A DNA stretch of 64,000 nucleotides, from positions 3,778,352-3,842,351 of the forward strand of contig NW_022145596.1 of the NCBI RefSeq assembly GCF_000002235.5, in the 5' to 3' direction. The stretch is from Strongylocentrotus purpuratus (Eukaryota; Echinodermata; Echinoidea; Camarodonta; Strongylocentrotidae). Positions 44,001 through 58,500 of this stretch are shown one piece after another. Under the pieces are notes generated by a model. The model searched no databases and was not told where the DNA came from. It worked only from the letters and a program-made list of their open reading frames with translations. Every line of letters starts with the position of its first letter. Within the stretch, counting starts at the first letter, position 1. A program made the translations under genes and the position numbers.

Positions 44001-47000
44001 TTCACAGGATTATGCCAAAATCAAATAGACTTTTACGACAGCCCCCCTTTTTTTTTTTTTGGCTGACTTTCCAAAATGATAATGTATGAAGATCTGAGAT
44101 ATATATATATATATATATATTACAAGAATTTATGGTCATCTAAGATACTTTATTACCCTTTCTAATGATGCCCTTCCTGTAAGCATGTCCATAACCTCTG
44201 TACTTACCTGACTGAAAGCCATGGTACCCCTGCACTGTGGTAGTCTGAGAGGTCCCTGGATACCAGGGGTACCAAGGAAGGCATGTATGATACCATCGGT
44301 GGTGATCTTACGAATGACGGTACCATCCACAAAGTACACCGTGCCGTCCTTGCCAACTGCTATGCCTGAGAGAGAAAAGTTGAAAAGGAGAGAGATTATT
44401 ATCACTGAAATTCATTTTGTCAATAAAGCAATTTGATGCTGACAACTACATGAATGTTCACAATATATCACACCACAAAAAAATCTACATTTGCAGTAAA
44501 GCCATGCACAATGTGCTAAGTAAATTTGCAGGAAAGAACTATCCATAATCCGAAGCAAAGACATATTTAAATGTACCAACAGTCTTGGAGTTTCAAAATG
44601 ACTATTCGCAGTTGATTACTTACAGATCTTTCAAATATTTGGACAATATGGACAATTAAAAAAAAATGTCTTTGAAAGCAGAGTAATAAAGAAATTGCAG
44701 CAAAGTTTAGAAGCATTCTTAACACTATCCATGATCTCCGTAACGTGTTAGATGGTCAATTTCAACACCTACCTTTTGGTGCAATCAGCCTGGCCTGCGT
44801 TGCATCTCCATTGTTGCCACACTCCCTACCATCAACGGGTGGACACGCCTCACCCGTACCAGCAACCACTACCACATTGTTGTTGATGTCTGGGACATCT
44901 TTGTGGTCTCTGAGCCTCAAGACTTGTCTCATCTGAGAGTCTGAGAGGTAGACCTTGCCATCCAGAGGACTCACTGCTAAGTAGTACTTGTACGTTGGCA
45001 TGTACCTGTCAAAATCAATTGAAGAAAGGTGTAAATGTTTTGTATGCTGTTCATGTTAATCCACAAAGGTTGAAAAATAGACAACATATGTACTTTTTAC
45101 AATATTTTTAAAGATACATTTTAGGTACAGTGCATGATATAAAAGAATTGAGCTCTCGGAACTACGGGACTTACAGGGGAGATAATTAAAGTTATTGTTT
45201 TTACATTACAAGGGAATTTGTGTACAGCAAATACATTCCAATTATTTTACATGATCTTTGCTTGCTTTTAGTTTGTTTCTTTTGATTGAATAGTGATGAG
45301 ACACTGAAAAATATCTTTCGAATATTAGACACAAACACGCTACAATAAAAAGCTGACAGGAAGTACCATATCAACTTCATGTATTAATACTAACCCAAGA
45401 TGAAGGACATTAGTGATGTTTCCTTCCGGTCCGACTCGTCTAATGAAATCTCCATCTCCGACATAGTAGCCGCCATCGGGGCTGCTAGCCACAGCCATTG
45501 GGGCCAGTATCCGGGCACCCTTAGCCTTGCCCTCGCACTGGTTACAGTCTGCATTACGAGGGCGACCGTTACCAACGATGGTCTGGATGATGGGACGATG
45601 CTGGGAGTACTTCACCTGGCAACCGTCACCAAGCTGAAGAATGGCTGGATGAGGAAGAGAGAGCGGGAAAATGTTTATATTATGAATAGAGACTTGATGC
45701 ATACATATCAGAGACAGATTGTGTAAACTAAAAAAAACTGGTGCCATCCTATTAGATATAAGATCTCATGCCCAGAAGGTATAAAAAAACACTAGCAATG
45801 ACATCATGAAGTTCTTCAGTGAGCACTGCAATGATTGTCCTTTGAAAGTGCTTTATTTTTTATTTGAAATAGAATGAAAATGAACTATGACATATCTCAG
45901 AAGCTTCTCAAATCATTCCAACAGAATCAACTTGTGAGAAACAGAATAATGAAAGTTTATGGATAATCTAATTAGGGATTAAGGAAAAACATCATGAATC
46001 TTCAAAGTGGTAATAGATCCAAAACTATATTGGTGTTGAGAAAACCTCTCTTTTTGCACAGCATCACAAACATTTAAGATGGGACGATTGGTATGATCTT
46101 ACTGATTCTCAAGACTCCTTCATATCTTTGAGAGTCTACCTACCTTTCTGGGGATTGTATGTATGATGCATGGGTAGATTCCAACCGGCCAGTGATGTTG
46201 TGCTCCAGTCATATCCAGGCAGGGAGGTAGACTGTCGGGACCAAATAATCTCTGTGCAGGTGTGGTACTCATAACCAATGGCAACTGAAATGACAACAAA
46301 GATCAAGGCACAGGGGTAAATGACCGATGGTGAACTAGGTGCATGTATCCATTCTTGAATATAGTAATTTGCTTGAGAATAATCTTGATGATTCACCAAT
46401 AATCATAATGCATTAAATGCAATGTCAAGAACTACAGCATTTCCTTAAAGCTCACAGAATTTGTCAAGGCTTTCACGCCTCCCCATAATAATATTTTTTA
46501 AATGAGAAATTTGTTCACACAGATATCAATTTAAGAATATTGATAAAGGCCCCTTCTCTTAATTTTTGTTTCCTGGTCAAATCAATATTCAAAGATAAAC
46601 TTCTTTACCAAATGAACATCAACTTCCCCTTTTAAACAAAAGATTCATGATGCATATGGTCTGCCCATAGGCACAAAAGAACTATAGAATCCTTACCCAC
46701 TGCTTCCTCATCCCCATACACAGGCTGCCCATAGGCATTGAGTTTGTCCCAGCTAAAGGTGTAGTTCAGGAGTGGCTCTGGCTCCAGGACATTGTGGAAC
46801 CTTCGTCCAGCCAGAGAGACCACTGCATGGACAAGCTTGAGGTTACGTGGGATGAAGTGACCGGTCAGTCGGGCGCTGAAGGTGGACGGGAGGCTGTTGA
46901 CCGCTGCTTGCTGGCTGTAGTAGTCCAGGGTAGCTCTGGTGCCTGGGATTTCTATTTGCTCATGCATAGCCTGCAGGTCATCAAAAGACAAGATGATCAG

Positions 47001-50000
47001 TAACCATTTCTTTTATCGTTACTAAAAATATATCTTGGAATAAGCATAGTTCTATGAACAGGAATGAGGAATTGTTGAGATGCTAGTTAAACTAAATATG
47101 GTGATGGACAAACAATTTGGTCTTGGGTCTTTGAATTCTCACAGACCAAGAAGTAGATTGATCTAGACAGGCTATCAACTAGACCTTTTCTGATCACTTC
47201 TCATAACTCTTGAAATTGTTGTTCTATGATCTTCACTATATACTACTTTAATATGTAAATAACAAATAAAAAGCTATCAACACATTTAACTTTATTTCTT
47301 GATTCTCAGCAACCTCCTCCAAAGCTGCCAGGCCCTAGACAAATGGCACAACTCAACACTGAAGGATTCAATGACTCTCCAAACATCATCTGCTACCTAC
47401 CCTTTGGTCTAGTACTGCGCCCTGGATGCTCTGTGAGCCACAACTATCCATCACTGCCTGGGGTAGGAGAGAGAACTCAGGCTTGATGTAAGCACTGCCC
47501 ACGCAGTGGATCGTCTCAGGGACGGAGTAGGACACGCTGCGACGACCCGGGAGGAGTTCCATGTTGATGTTCTCCATGAGAACGATGTCGTTGTATGGGA
47601 TGTAGGTAGGAATGTGGGCGGTGATGAAGGGATGACGGGCGAAGGAGAGTGAGATGGAGCCACCTCCTACCACCATCATGTCAAACCTAGGATTATAAAA
47701 AGAAGACAATTGAAATAATAATAGTAATAATAATCATCACTCCATCATGATGCATTGTTACACATTCCACCGTAGTTAATCGTAAGGTTTACAAAGCAAA
47801 TGCTGAATGCTGAATGCAGAATGCAGAATGACAGAAAACTAGTAAAATTGTCTCATGAATTAACTAGAAAGAGATTATGTAACTATATTATCCAACTCTC
47901 AGCATTATTCTGGTTTAGTATATATATTCTGTTCAATTAGCTCCTATCACAGACAAAAATTCTCTCCTGAAAAGAGAAAAGTAAATCTTCGATGTCACAT
48001 TTCCAAGCTCTATGATACAATTCAAAATTTATAAATCATTCTTGCAAATGCATAAACTAAGAAAAGACATTATACAATGAATGATCTCAGAGACACACTT
48101 ACATTCCATCTTCTCGGGTATAGGTGAATCCCATGAAAGGTCGGTTGTCCACTTGAACTCTGACCCCTACGACTGGTGACCCTTTGTGTGACAGGACTTT
48201 ACCTCTCACCACAGAGACCACACTGCATAAAGCAAACAATACATCAATATATATATATATTACTAACATTACAATAAAAGCGCTTTTGCGAAGAAATAAT
48301 ACATTTTCCATTGAAAACCATCGAGATAGATAAATATCATTAGTAAACTACAAGCTATAATATCACTTTGTAAGACTTAGAATGTATGTTTCTGCTAGTT
48401 TTGACTCAAAATTGTTTAAGTCTAACATAAACCTCAGATGAGAATTTTAGATTTGTAACATGCACTCAAACATAAATCTCAAATACATGAATTTATGAAT
48501 CAGTCATTTGAAATTAATTCCACTTATGGTGTAAACAAATCAGAAAATAAACTGGTTAATTTTGGACCAGAGTTATATCTTTAAGCTATCAACTCCTGTA
48601 TCCAAATCACAAGCAAAGTTATTCCATCCCTTCTCAAGATATATTAAAGGGAAAGACTTTTCTACTCTTGGGTCGACCGACTCTCTTTGCATTTGTTACC
48701 AGTTCTTACCTGTCATTACTAAACAAGATCTGGGGTGGACTGCGATGGATGCTGTTTGGCTCGATGAGAAACTTGACCCGATCGTAGAAGAGGATGGATG
48801 GAGTAAAGGCTGAAAACTGATTGGACGAGCGGATGACCTCTATGGGGTCAGGGGGCGCTTCACAGAGGGCATCACCGATGCAGATGGATGCACTGAGGCA
48901 GCAGTCTGGATCTTCACAGTCAATCAGGGAATCTGAGATGGAACAGAGTTAAGCACAGATGAAATTTCTCCAAGTACACCCCATATTATGAAATTAATAT
49001 CATTCATTTAATTACTATGATAGCCAACAGGTTGTAAACATGATCATAAATATCATGTATAAAGTAATATTGTTGTTACTATTATCTCTGTCAATATCTT
49101 TCATGTCAACATCATCGCTGTATCCAATGTTTCCATCTTTGTCATCAACATCATCACCATCATAACGTAATCAACGCCAACACCATCATCTTCTTAACCA
49201 TAATTTCATCTCATCATCATCGTCATCAACATGACCATCATCATCGTTATCATCATCATTCTCATATCAACCACCACTTACCACTATAATCATTAATTAA
49301 TCGCATAAATTAAAAAAAAAAATTGATTCTCTTACCTCCGTCATTATCCACCTCATCCGTGCAGTCTGTTTCCGTGCCGATGCTACATCCAGGTCCATGG
49401 TAGAGCCCCTCACATACACAGCTCCAGGTAGAATTGAGCATCTCACATGTACCATGACCACTGCATCCAAATGGACATCCATCTGTTGAAAAAAAACACA
49501 CACATAATGATCATCAAAACATCTTAATAACATGAAAACATGATAGGTCGAAAACTAACACTGATTAGATCCTGATCAAACAATTTCTTTGCAATCTGTA
49601 ACCATAACGATTCAGACTTCAGACCTCGAGAATAGTAGTAAATCAATGAATTCTTTGATCAATTTCAGTCCTCTACCCTTTAATGAGTAACAAAAGAATT
49701 CTTAAACCCGACATCATTAGTACTCTTTTCTTCTATTTCTGTTATGATTACTGTAACAAATTGTTTTGTATGAGATCAAATTTCATAATATAGATGGTCG
49801 AGTGATAATCTCCATGTAGAATTTCATCAACTGGATTTGTATTTGATCTCAGCTAGATATTGCCTATCTTAGTGATAGTTTATACAGCTTGTCTCACTAC
49901 AAAATATCAATACCTTTGTTGTTAACCCACTGTCCACCAAATAAGTGGTTCCTGTATTAAACCTATGGAAGTGAGAGAATTTGGAATTCAATGGGTTAAA

Positions 50001-53000
50001 ATACGAATGAAAATCTTACCAAGTCCGCACAGCTTTCCATTCCAGCCTTCTTCACAGTTACATGCATTGTCCACACACTCTCCATGGGGTGAGCAGGGTA
50101 GGATACACTCCTCCTCCTCACAGGTTGAGCCTGTCCACCCCTCCAAACAATGGCACATTCCAGATAAGCATTGAGCATTGGGGAAGCAGTCCGTGTCATT
50201 ACTGCAATGGAGGGTGTCATCTACCAGCACCTCTGAGGGATGGAAGGAAACAGAAATTATAACTAACAATGTATCAGGTCTTGATGAATAAAGAATAAAC
50301 AGGACAGTAAAAGTTGGAGAAAAAAAAGCCTGCATAAGACTTATTATAACTTATTAAAATTCCATGTTCAAAATTTCTCCAATCGTAGGGGTGTCCATAA
50401 AGTAGTAAAATGTAGCACTTTCTCTAATGAAATAGCAGAAACTTTCAGACATGAACAATTCTTTATTCATTATAACTGACAGTTTCAAGGCAAGGAACTC
50501 ATGCAAGAAAATAGTTAAGTTAGGTCTGAAATATGACATTTTGGTTAGTCTGGACCACTCATGAAAGTTTCTTGTTCACATTAGTATTGGGATGTATAGT
50601 ACTTTTAAGGAAGGCAATATTTCACTGCTCTGTATTCAATTTTGTTCCTCTACTTTAAGTTGACCCTTGACCTCACCTTGTTGACATGCCTCCCCTGTGA
50701 ATCCCCTGCTGCAGACACACTCTCCCTCCAGACAGACCCCATGACGACTGCAGTCAGCTACCAGGCACTGATCCCATGGGATGCTACATTCAGGTCCCTT
50801 CCAGCCTCCCACGCACTCACAGAATCCATGCACGTACTGACCACGGCCAGAACAGAGCACGGGACATACACCTGTAACAAATGTATAAATTCATATTATT
50901 TTAAACTTCTTAAAAAGGAAATTACCTACACTACTTTTTCTTCAAACATAAACCTATTGGCAAAAAATTGTTATACAGATTTATTGATTTTATTTCCTAG
51001 CAGCAAAATCATTCAAAATTACCATAAAGAAAATAAGAAATACCAACAGGACCGACAAAAGAACCGAATAACATTTTCCACCAAAATCACTTGTCTTAAA
51101 CACATTTAATGAACCAACTCTAATGTTTTGTAGCACAGTTAAGAGCTGAATACAAATCTCAATAGCAAATTGGTATGACAAAGATTCACAGTGGAGCTAT
51201 ACACAATCCATTAATTTAACTGTGGATAAAAAGAGGTTGGGGAATTACCTTGTGAGCAATCATCGCCTGTATACTGCTCCTGACATAAACACTGCCCTCT
51301 AAGGCATTCACCATGGCCGCTACAGTCTCCAGGGCAACTCCAACCACCTAAAATAAAAAAAAATAAAAAAAAATTGGAGGAGTTAACACACTTTGTTGGG
51401 GTTATTGCCACTTTTGAATTACATTTTGCAATATTTGTCTATCAATAAATGAAGCATGAATATGTAGTTCCATTTATTGATGGTGTACTTTCTTTTGGCG
51501 GTGACATTGACTAGTATCTGAGTGAGATGTGAAGCTACTGCAGTAGAGAGGGATAGTGGCAAAGATGGACAAAATGCAATAAAAAGATTTTCCCTACAAG
51601 AATTTTTGTTTCCTGGACTTAAAGAAATGTAATACTTCACAACTGCACACATTTATTCTAAAATTACCTTGTACTATTTTCATTCATGAAAGAAATAATT
51701 TCTGGGTGTAATTTGTAAAATGAGGCTTACTTTTATGTCTGGTAACGAGGTTGACTTCCTCAGCATACGGTCCATCATTGAATACAGCAATATACCATTC
51801 TCCAGCATTTAACTCCTCCATGAATGACCAGGTATGCATCAGGTGACTATTTGACCTCTTGACCCTTGACTCTGCCTTGCTCTCTTCATACTTCAATCCA
51901 CCAAGCCTAAGCACATCGTGGTAAGTCAGTTCAGGCAATTCTTCATCTAGCGTCGTGTCGACGCTGCGCTTCCCTCGTCTGCCCGTGCCGACGTGCACCT
52001 GCATGAAGTCGTAGAAGCTGTGTGATGGCGCCCTCGCCTGCTGGCCGTACATGACGAATCCATTCCGTCTTGACAGGGTCAGGTTGAACTGGATGAAGGT
52101 GGAGGAGTCAACAGGACTGAAGAGGGTCCAGAAGTGACCTGGTGGTATTTCCTTCCGTGCCGTCGAGCCGAACGTGTAAGGTACGGCAGGACTGTGGACG
52201 AGTGTTGTGGTTGTGGTCAATGTCGTCGTTAATTCTGTGCAGGAATGAAACATACCGGTAAATGATTATTACCCTTTCCTCAATCAATATAATTCTGAAT
52301 TCTTCATCTTTACACACACAGATCTATTGAATGAATAGACTGGTTAAGAATATTGTAAGCCAATTACTTTTGTGCATTACATGCAACTCTTGAATGAACT
52401 CGGTCATAAATTAGACACCTTGCAAAAATGAGCTAGCATTTTGCATTTTGAAAATCCTGGATTTAGTTTCACAAAACCAACAACTCACAAAAATATCTGT
52501 GCCCTTGTCATCTGCAAATAATCTGTAAGTAAAAATGTAAACTTATACAGTACTGAACCGATGTCAATCTAATTACAACAGCATAATCAAAGATATATAT
52601 CACAAAAATATCTTTATCAAGATATCTTAATATTTACACTAGACATTTTTTAACAGACTTCACAGCACTCCCCAAAAGCACAAACATTTACCTATTTCAT
52701 TGGATGGAGGTTGAGGCCTCTTTGGCCTTCTTGTTGTTCTATCCTCGTTACCAAGGTTACCAGAGGATGTTGGCCAGGTATCAATACTGACTGTGTTGGG
52801 CATGCCGGTTAGAGGTCTACTCAGGGTCACTGGGGTACAAAGGTCACAGGGGTGAAGGATTAAGAAGAACATAAAAGATTATATTTGAAGATGATACAGG
52901 AAGATTATATCTGAATACAGAACATATAGGATATATTCATATGTGTGCTGGAACATATATGTATATACTAAACGTGAATATATTTAAATGAATGCAAAAT

Positions 53001-55439
53001 TCTGTCACAGAGGTTATAACGATATATCAGATTTGAAGGGAATGGGGCTCATTTAGCTATTATTGATACAAATAAAAATGTACAAGTACATGGTCTTTGA
53101 ACTAATTGCCCTATTGAATATACAAATGATCTTGAACAAGGGGGTTAAAAAGTAATATATTAGCATATATGCCTAATATATGCACATGTTCAAAGTAACA
53201 GATTTATCCCAAATATCATATTCCTACAATACTAGTTTTATTAGGAACAAAAGTGGAAATAAAATGAGTTTAGACAATAGCTGAAAAGCCTAGCACCTTC
53301 CTTTTTATATCATCTTAGCTATTACCAACAGTAAAGCAGGAGAACAATGACTCCACGTACCTGCAAAGTATGCGACAAGAGCAAGAAGGGCTATGGTGAG
53401 TAAGACAAGAATGACGGCTAAACAGCGCCACGACATGTTGTCCTTTTTACAGCCATACTTCTTCTTCATCGTTGGATATTTGAGCTCGGAGGCTTCGTTG
53501 GTCCCTTTACCATTGTTCATACCTGGGTATACAGGCATGGGGACTCCTGTACCCATGCTCAAAGGGTATTCAAATAACCTGCAGAAAAATAGGGAAGAAA
53601 AAGAGAGGTACGATATAGAATGAAGCTAAGTTTCTTCTTTCCTGTTATTTCATTGCCCTTCACTTCATCTGATAATTATAACTAATATCAGAAATGAGTA
53701 TAAAATGTTTGTATAACTATTCTGTATGTGACTTCACATCTTGAAAAAGGAGCATAAGTATATTCTCCTCATCTTTTACACCATCATCACTAAACAACAG
53801 CAATTACTCATCGAAGGTCCCCTTCTCCAGAACTATGATGGCTACCAACATCCTCCTTATCATCACATCCTCATAATTATCAACATCATCATAAATCTCT
53901 TCCTTATCATCATCATCATCCTAATAAGCATTGTAACCAAAACTATAATGAACACCATCACCTTCATAACCGATACCATCACTACCACCCACCACCACCG
54001 CCATCTTACCTCTCCTGCCTATGCCTGGCATTGTTGAGTTCATTGAGGGTACCACTGTTGGTAGCCAGGCTGCTGGTTGTATGTAACGTCTGAAGATCAC
54101 AGGTAGTCATCAGGGGTACGGCGTGGATGATGTTACCGGTCCGTGGCTGCAGGTACATCCCGCTGGTTCCGGGTAACGTCTGGCAGGCGGTGTTGGACAT
54201 GGAGTGCCGCAGAGAGTTAGGGTCCCCTATTGAGTTGTACTGATTTTCTGGAGAATAAATTAATAACAAATTGACATTTGGGTCATCTTGCATGAAGGGA
54301 TTACATGTCGGTGCAGGCAACAGCTTTATTTTAAAGTATTTTTTTTAATACAATATTTGCGCTAATACAAGCTACATGATAGAAGAATATTGCCATATCC
54401 TATATTTGAAATATCTTGTTGTTTGCACAATGTTTGTCAAAATTTCTTCATCTAAAAAATACATTTGGTGGCCATGATGTACTTTCTGACTGGTTTGTTA
54501 AAAAACAAAAAAGCATTCTAACCTAACAGAAGAAGTTAGCATCAATGAGGTTTTAGGCCACCTAGATGCATCAAGAAATATTTTCACCTAATTCATGGTG
54601 TTTTCCAACACCACCTGTTACTTTAAAGGCCCACTGCACTACTTGTAGCTACTTGCGCCCTCTATATAACAAACAATGCCTAATCGGTGACCATTGGTCC
54701 CCCATGATCCTCTTTTTCTTATGTTAACTGAGAGCTGAGTTGATGAGATAACCACCTGTCCAGTGACCTTGCAGGGCGGTCTAATCCTCCTGTAAACTAT
54801 GGCAGATAAGCTTTAAAAAACAAAATCTTTACAATGTAAATTTTTCCATTTTATTTAGAAGGGTAATGGCTGAAGAAATGTACCTTTTATTGAGCTATAA
54901 ATGCCAGTTCCAGTACTATATGATTGTGGTAATGAACCCATGAAGGTAGTTTCTTCTTCATCCTCAATGGTGGGTTGCAACTGATGATAAACAATACCAT
55001 GGGGAGGGTAAGGCACCCCATTGGTTGGAAGACTGGCTCCTCGCATCTGATTGGCTGGTATGCCTTGGAATGCTCCATTTTGTAGGTGGGGGTAGGTGGA
55101 GAGGCCAATAGGAGGGTAGCCTGGCATGCTGGATAAACGGTCCAGTCTTATTGCACCTGGAGGGGGTAGGAAACAAGAGAAATGACTCTAAATTCAATGA
55201 TTTCATAGTTATTACAAAGAAGATACAAACTGCTTAGGGTCAGATTTACAGTTAAAATGTGTGACATAGCCAGTATTGGTCATTATGTGAATTGTACAAA
55301 AAAGTACATAAGTAATATAACTGCTTAAAATGAAACAAAACAGAATAAAACACAAAATATGAGACATGAATAAAATTCTAACTAAGTCATATGTCCATGA
55401 GCGCAAAGCAGAGGCAGGTACCAGCGTATTACAAGAAGC

Positions 55440-55507
<68 letters not shown>

Positions 55508-58500
55508 CATATATATTGCACCTACCTTGTTGATCTTCATGATTATGTAATGACATATCATGGTCCAACTCATTTTCTGTCATTGTCAAACTAGACCTTG
55601 TACTGCGACTGCCTGTAGAATGGCCATCTAAACTCTGTTTCTGTGGAGTGAAAACATCAAAATAAAAATGATTGAGAATCCAAACACTGCTTTTCATACT
55701 GTCTTTGTAATGACATAATTACAAAAAGAAAATATTGGTAAAAAGTGTGATGTCAAACAAATATTTTGATGGCTATCTAGAATTTTTTTGTTTAATTGCA
55801 ATCTGGAGTGTGATGATTGAACATGCATAAAATGTCTGATATTTCTGTCGTTCTTCTTTTCAAGCAAATACATGCAGCTTCACAAGATACACCCAATCAT
55901 TATTCATTTGCTTCCATCAAATCATTAGTATTCATGAATTTCTTGGAAAGTCGGTGATGAGCTTTAAATCACAGTTAGAACGTGTTTGAATAGGGATTAC
56001 GTTTAAAGGCATTGGCATTGGTTAGAACTTTCAGCTCACAAGGAGATTCTCACTCATCACAAAGCATTTTAAAATAAGATATTTGATATATTCTACCTCA
56101 TAATGAAGTTCATTTTAATCTAAGATGCATGTTTTACACAAAGAGGAATATATTCTTTATTAATGTATATACGTATACTAACTGAACTAACTCGAGATTT
56201 TCAAAAGGGTTTACATCAGCCTTTCATTGCATTGAATGGTTTATTTGAATTAGACACAGCAACAGCTTTTTCTCACCCAGTTTCGACCACATTAAGAAGA
56301 CAGAGGATATTATCAATCTATTTGGTTGTGAATGAACATTCACACTTCGCTATCTACAAAGATTTTATACTATGTATTCTTAAAGAAATATGCTCTAGCC
56401 AGGAGAAACTATGAATCAACTATGATTTGTTAGAAATCGATGCCAGTGCCTTTAAAGAACCAATCTGCTCTAAATATTTTGATGGAACTTGGAAGGCAAG
56501 GATTAGAATCCACATTGAGGGCCTCTAGTTACAAGTCAGAAGAACCTCGTGACTGAAGCAGTGTGAGAGACGGATAAGGCTTGTGATGGATAATGATTAT
56601 CTTTTCATATGTATCTCACAAAAATTCTTGCAGACTCAGTACTCCTGAGGATCATGCACAAGTGATGATTAATCACAAGATATAGTCATTCTTTTTCTTT
56701 GAAGGGAAAAGCTCAAGATGGATTGGTATAAATTTTTCCTAAATTCCTTCTTTTAATGAGAGTGAAATGAGAGAAAATAATGAGAAAAAATGAACTAAAG
56801 AATAACAAGAAATCAAGATTTTGAGCACATTTTTTATATCATAAAATATTCATTGACTGCAACTACTCGAACATTAATTTACAATTTCCACTCTCTACGT
56901 AGGATTCCAAGTGAAGTTAATGGGTTCCCAAAAGAAACAAATTCCTTGCTTAATATAAGTACCTCATTATGGTAGTTCCGCTAAAGCCAGGATAAAACTA
57001 TGATTGACAAGGCCCTAAATAGAAACGATGAGGCTACCTTGAGCAAAAAAACAAAGACCATCAAAATATACATGTAAACATTTGTTCATTTAACTAGATT
57101 TGACTACTTACATGTAAATAGTGATCGACTTCTTGTAGTAGTTGATCATGGTTCATGTCGCCCCTTGTAGAGGTGCTAACGTTGATGGACCCTTCCATAC
57201 TTCCGAGGGTGGAGTCAAAGTTATCTGAGACTGAGGGACATTTCAGATCTGAAGGCCTTTCTTTACCTGAGAGAAAGAGAGAGAGAGAGGGGGAGAGATA
57301 TGTTAATTTTATCATTCATTATATCTCCTCTGTAAAAGCTTATAATTGTATTCCATGTAATTTGACCTTTTTTTTAAAACCTTGGTAAAATAAAAAATAA
57401 AAAAGTTTAATTTTAAGAATATGTTCCAACTGCCTTAACTAGTTATAAGTATTTATGACTTGATGTACTTTTTAAAATTTATCGGTACATAACTCAAGCT
57501 CTCACACATATGAAGTCTTCACTAAAAATAACATAGAAAACACAGCAGTCAAGTAAGAAACGATGAAGGCAGGGGAAGAGGCGAGAAGGATCTTTCCTAA
57601 AAAGGTCACAGTTTCTTTAAAACTACATTCAGAAGAAGGGACAATTAGACGTGAATCCTGCTTTATCCATTTAACAAATCCCTAACCATGAGGATGGCTG
57701 ATAATACAGAAAGTCAACGGAGAGAAATGAAAACACCCAATTTCTACCAAATATTCTTGAAATTTGAACAATCTCCTGTCTGACACTTGATCTGAGACAG
57801 ACTCTAGAGGAAGTTGGTGGGGGTGGAAGCCGCTGTCGCCGCGACGACAGGGTTTGTTGTTAGAGCTTTAGCGGGCAGCTTGGCTTGAGATCAGGTCCTA
57901 ACTCACGTCAGATGGGACCGGGGATTTGGCGGATCTAACGGGTAGAGTGCTCCCTCGCTGGTGAGCGAGGAGGGAGGATTCAATATGGCATTCAACCTCA
58001 TTAGATCAAGAGGAAGAAGAAACATAGAGTGGGTGTTATAAGGTAGTAAGTCCATCAGATAGATATATTTCAATCTCCCAAAATAATTGCTCCAATTGTT
58101 GGTCAGTCAGTCAAATCTATGCTCAAGATTATCACAAGAGACAAGTTTATAACTATCTTAAATATTGATCACACCATATCATAACCTATCAAGTCTCACA
58201 GCATCATTAGGAAATGTAAACATCTGGTGGAATATCCAAGTTCTTCCTTACAACATCTTCATACAAAAGGTCTTTCGTTTCGCCAATTACTCCCAAATGA
58301 TTATATTGGTCCATTGTCTTCCTATACCTATCAAAAAGTTTGAAAAGGCTTAATTTGGCAGATATAACGTTGCTATACAGAACAAATCATTGCTATTTGT
58401 ATTCTGATTAATGAATGAATCACATCTATGACATGCCCTTGGAGTAAATTGGGCAAAGTAAGAGTTAATCGACCGAACCAAACAAAAATCGGAAATCGCT

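Noticed and set aside
56163..56414. 83-codon plus-strand frame
   Set aside because: Composition as in surrounding intron; nothing recognisable.
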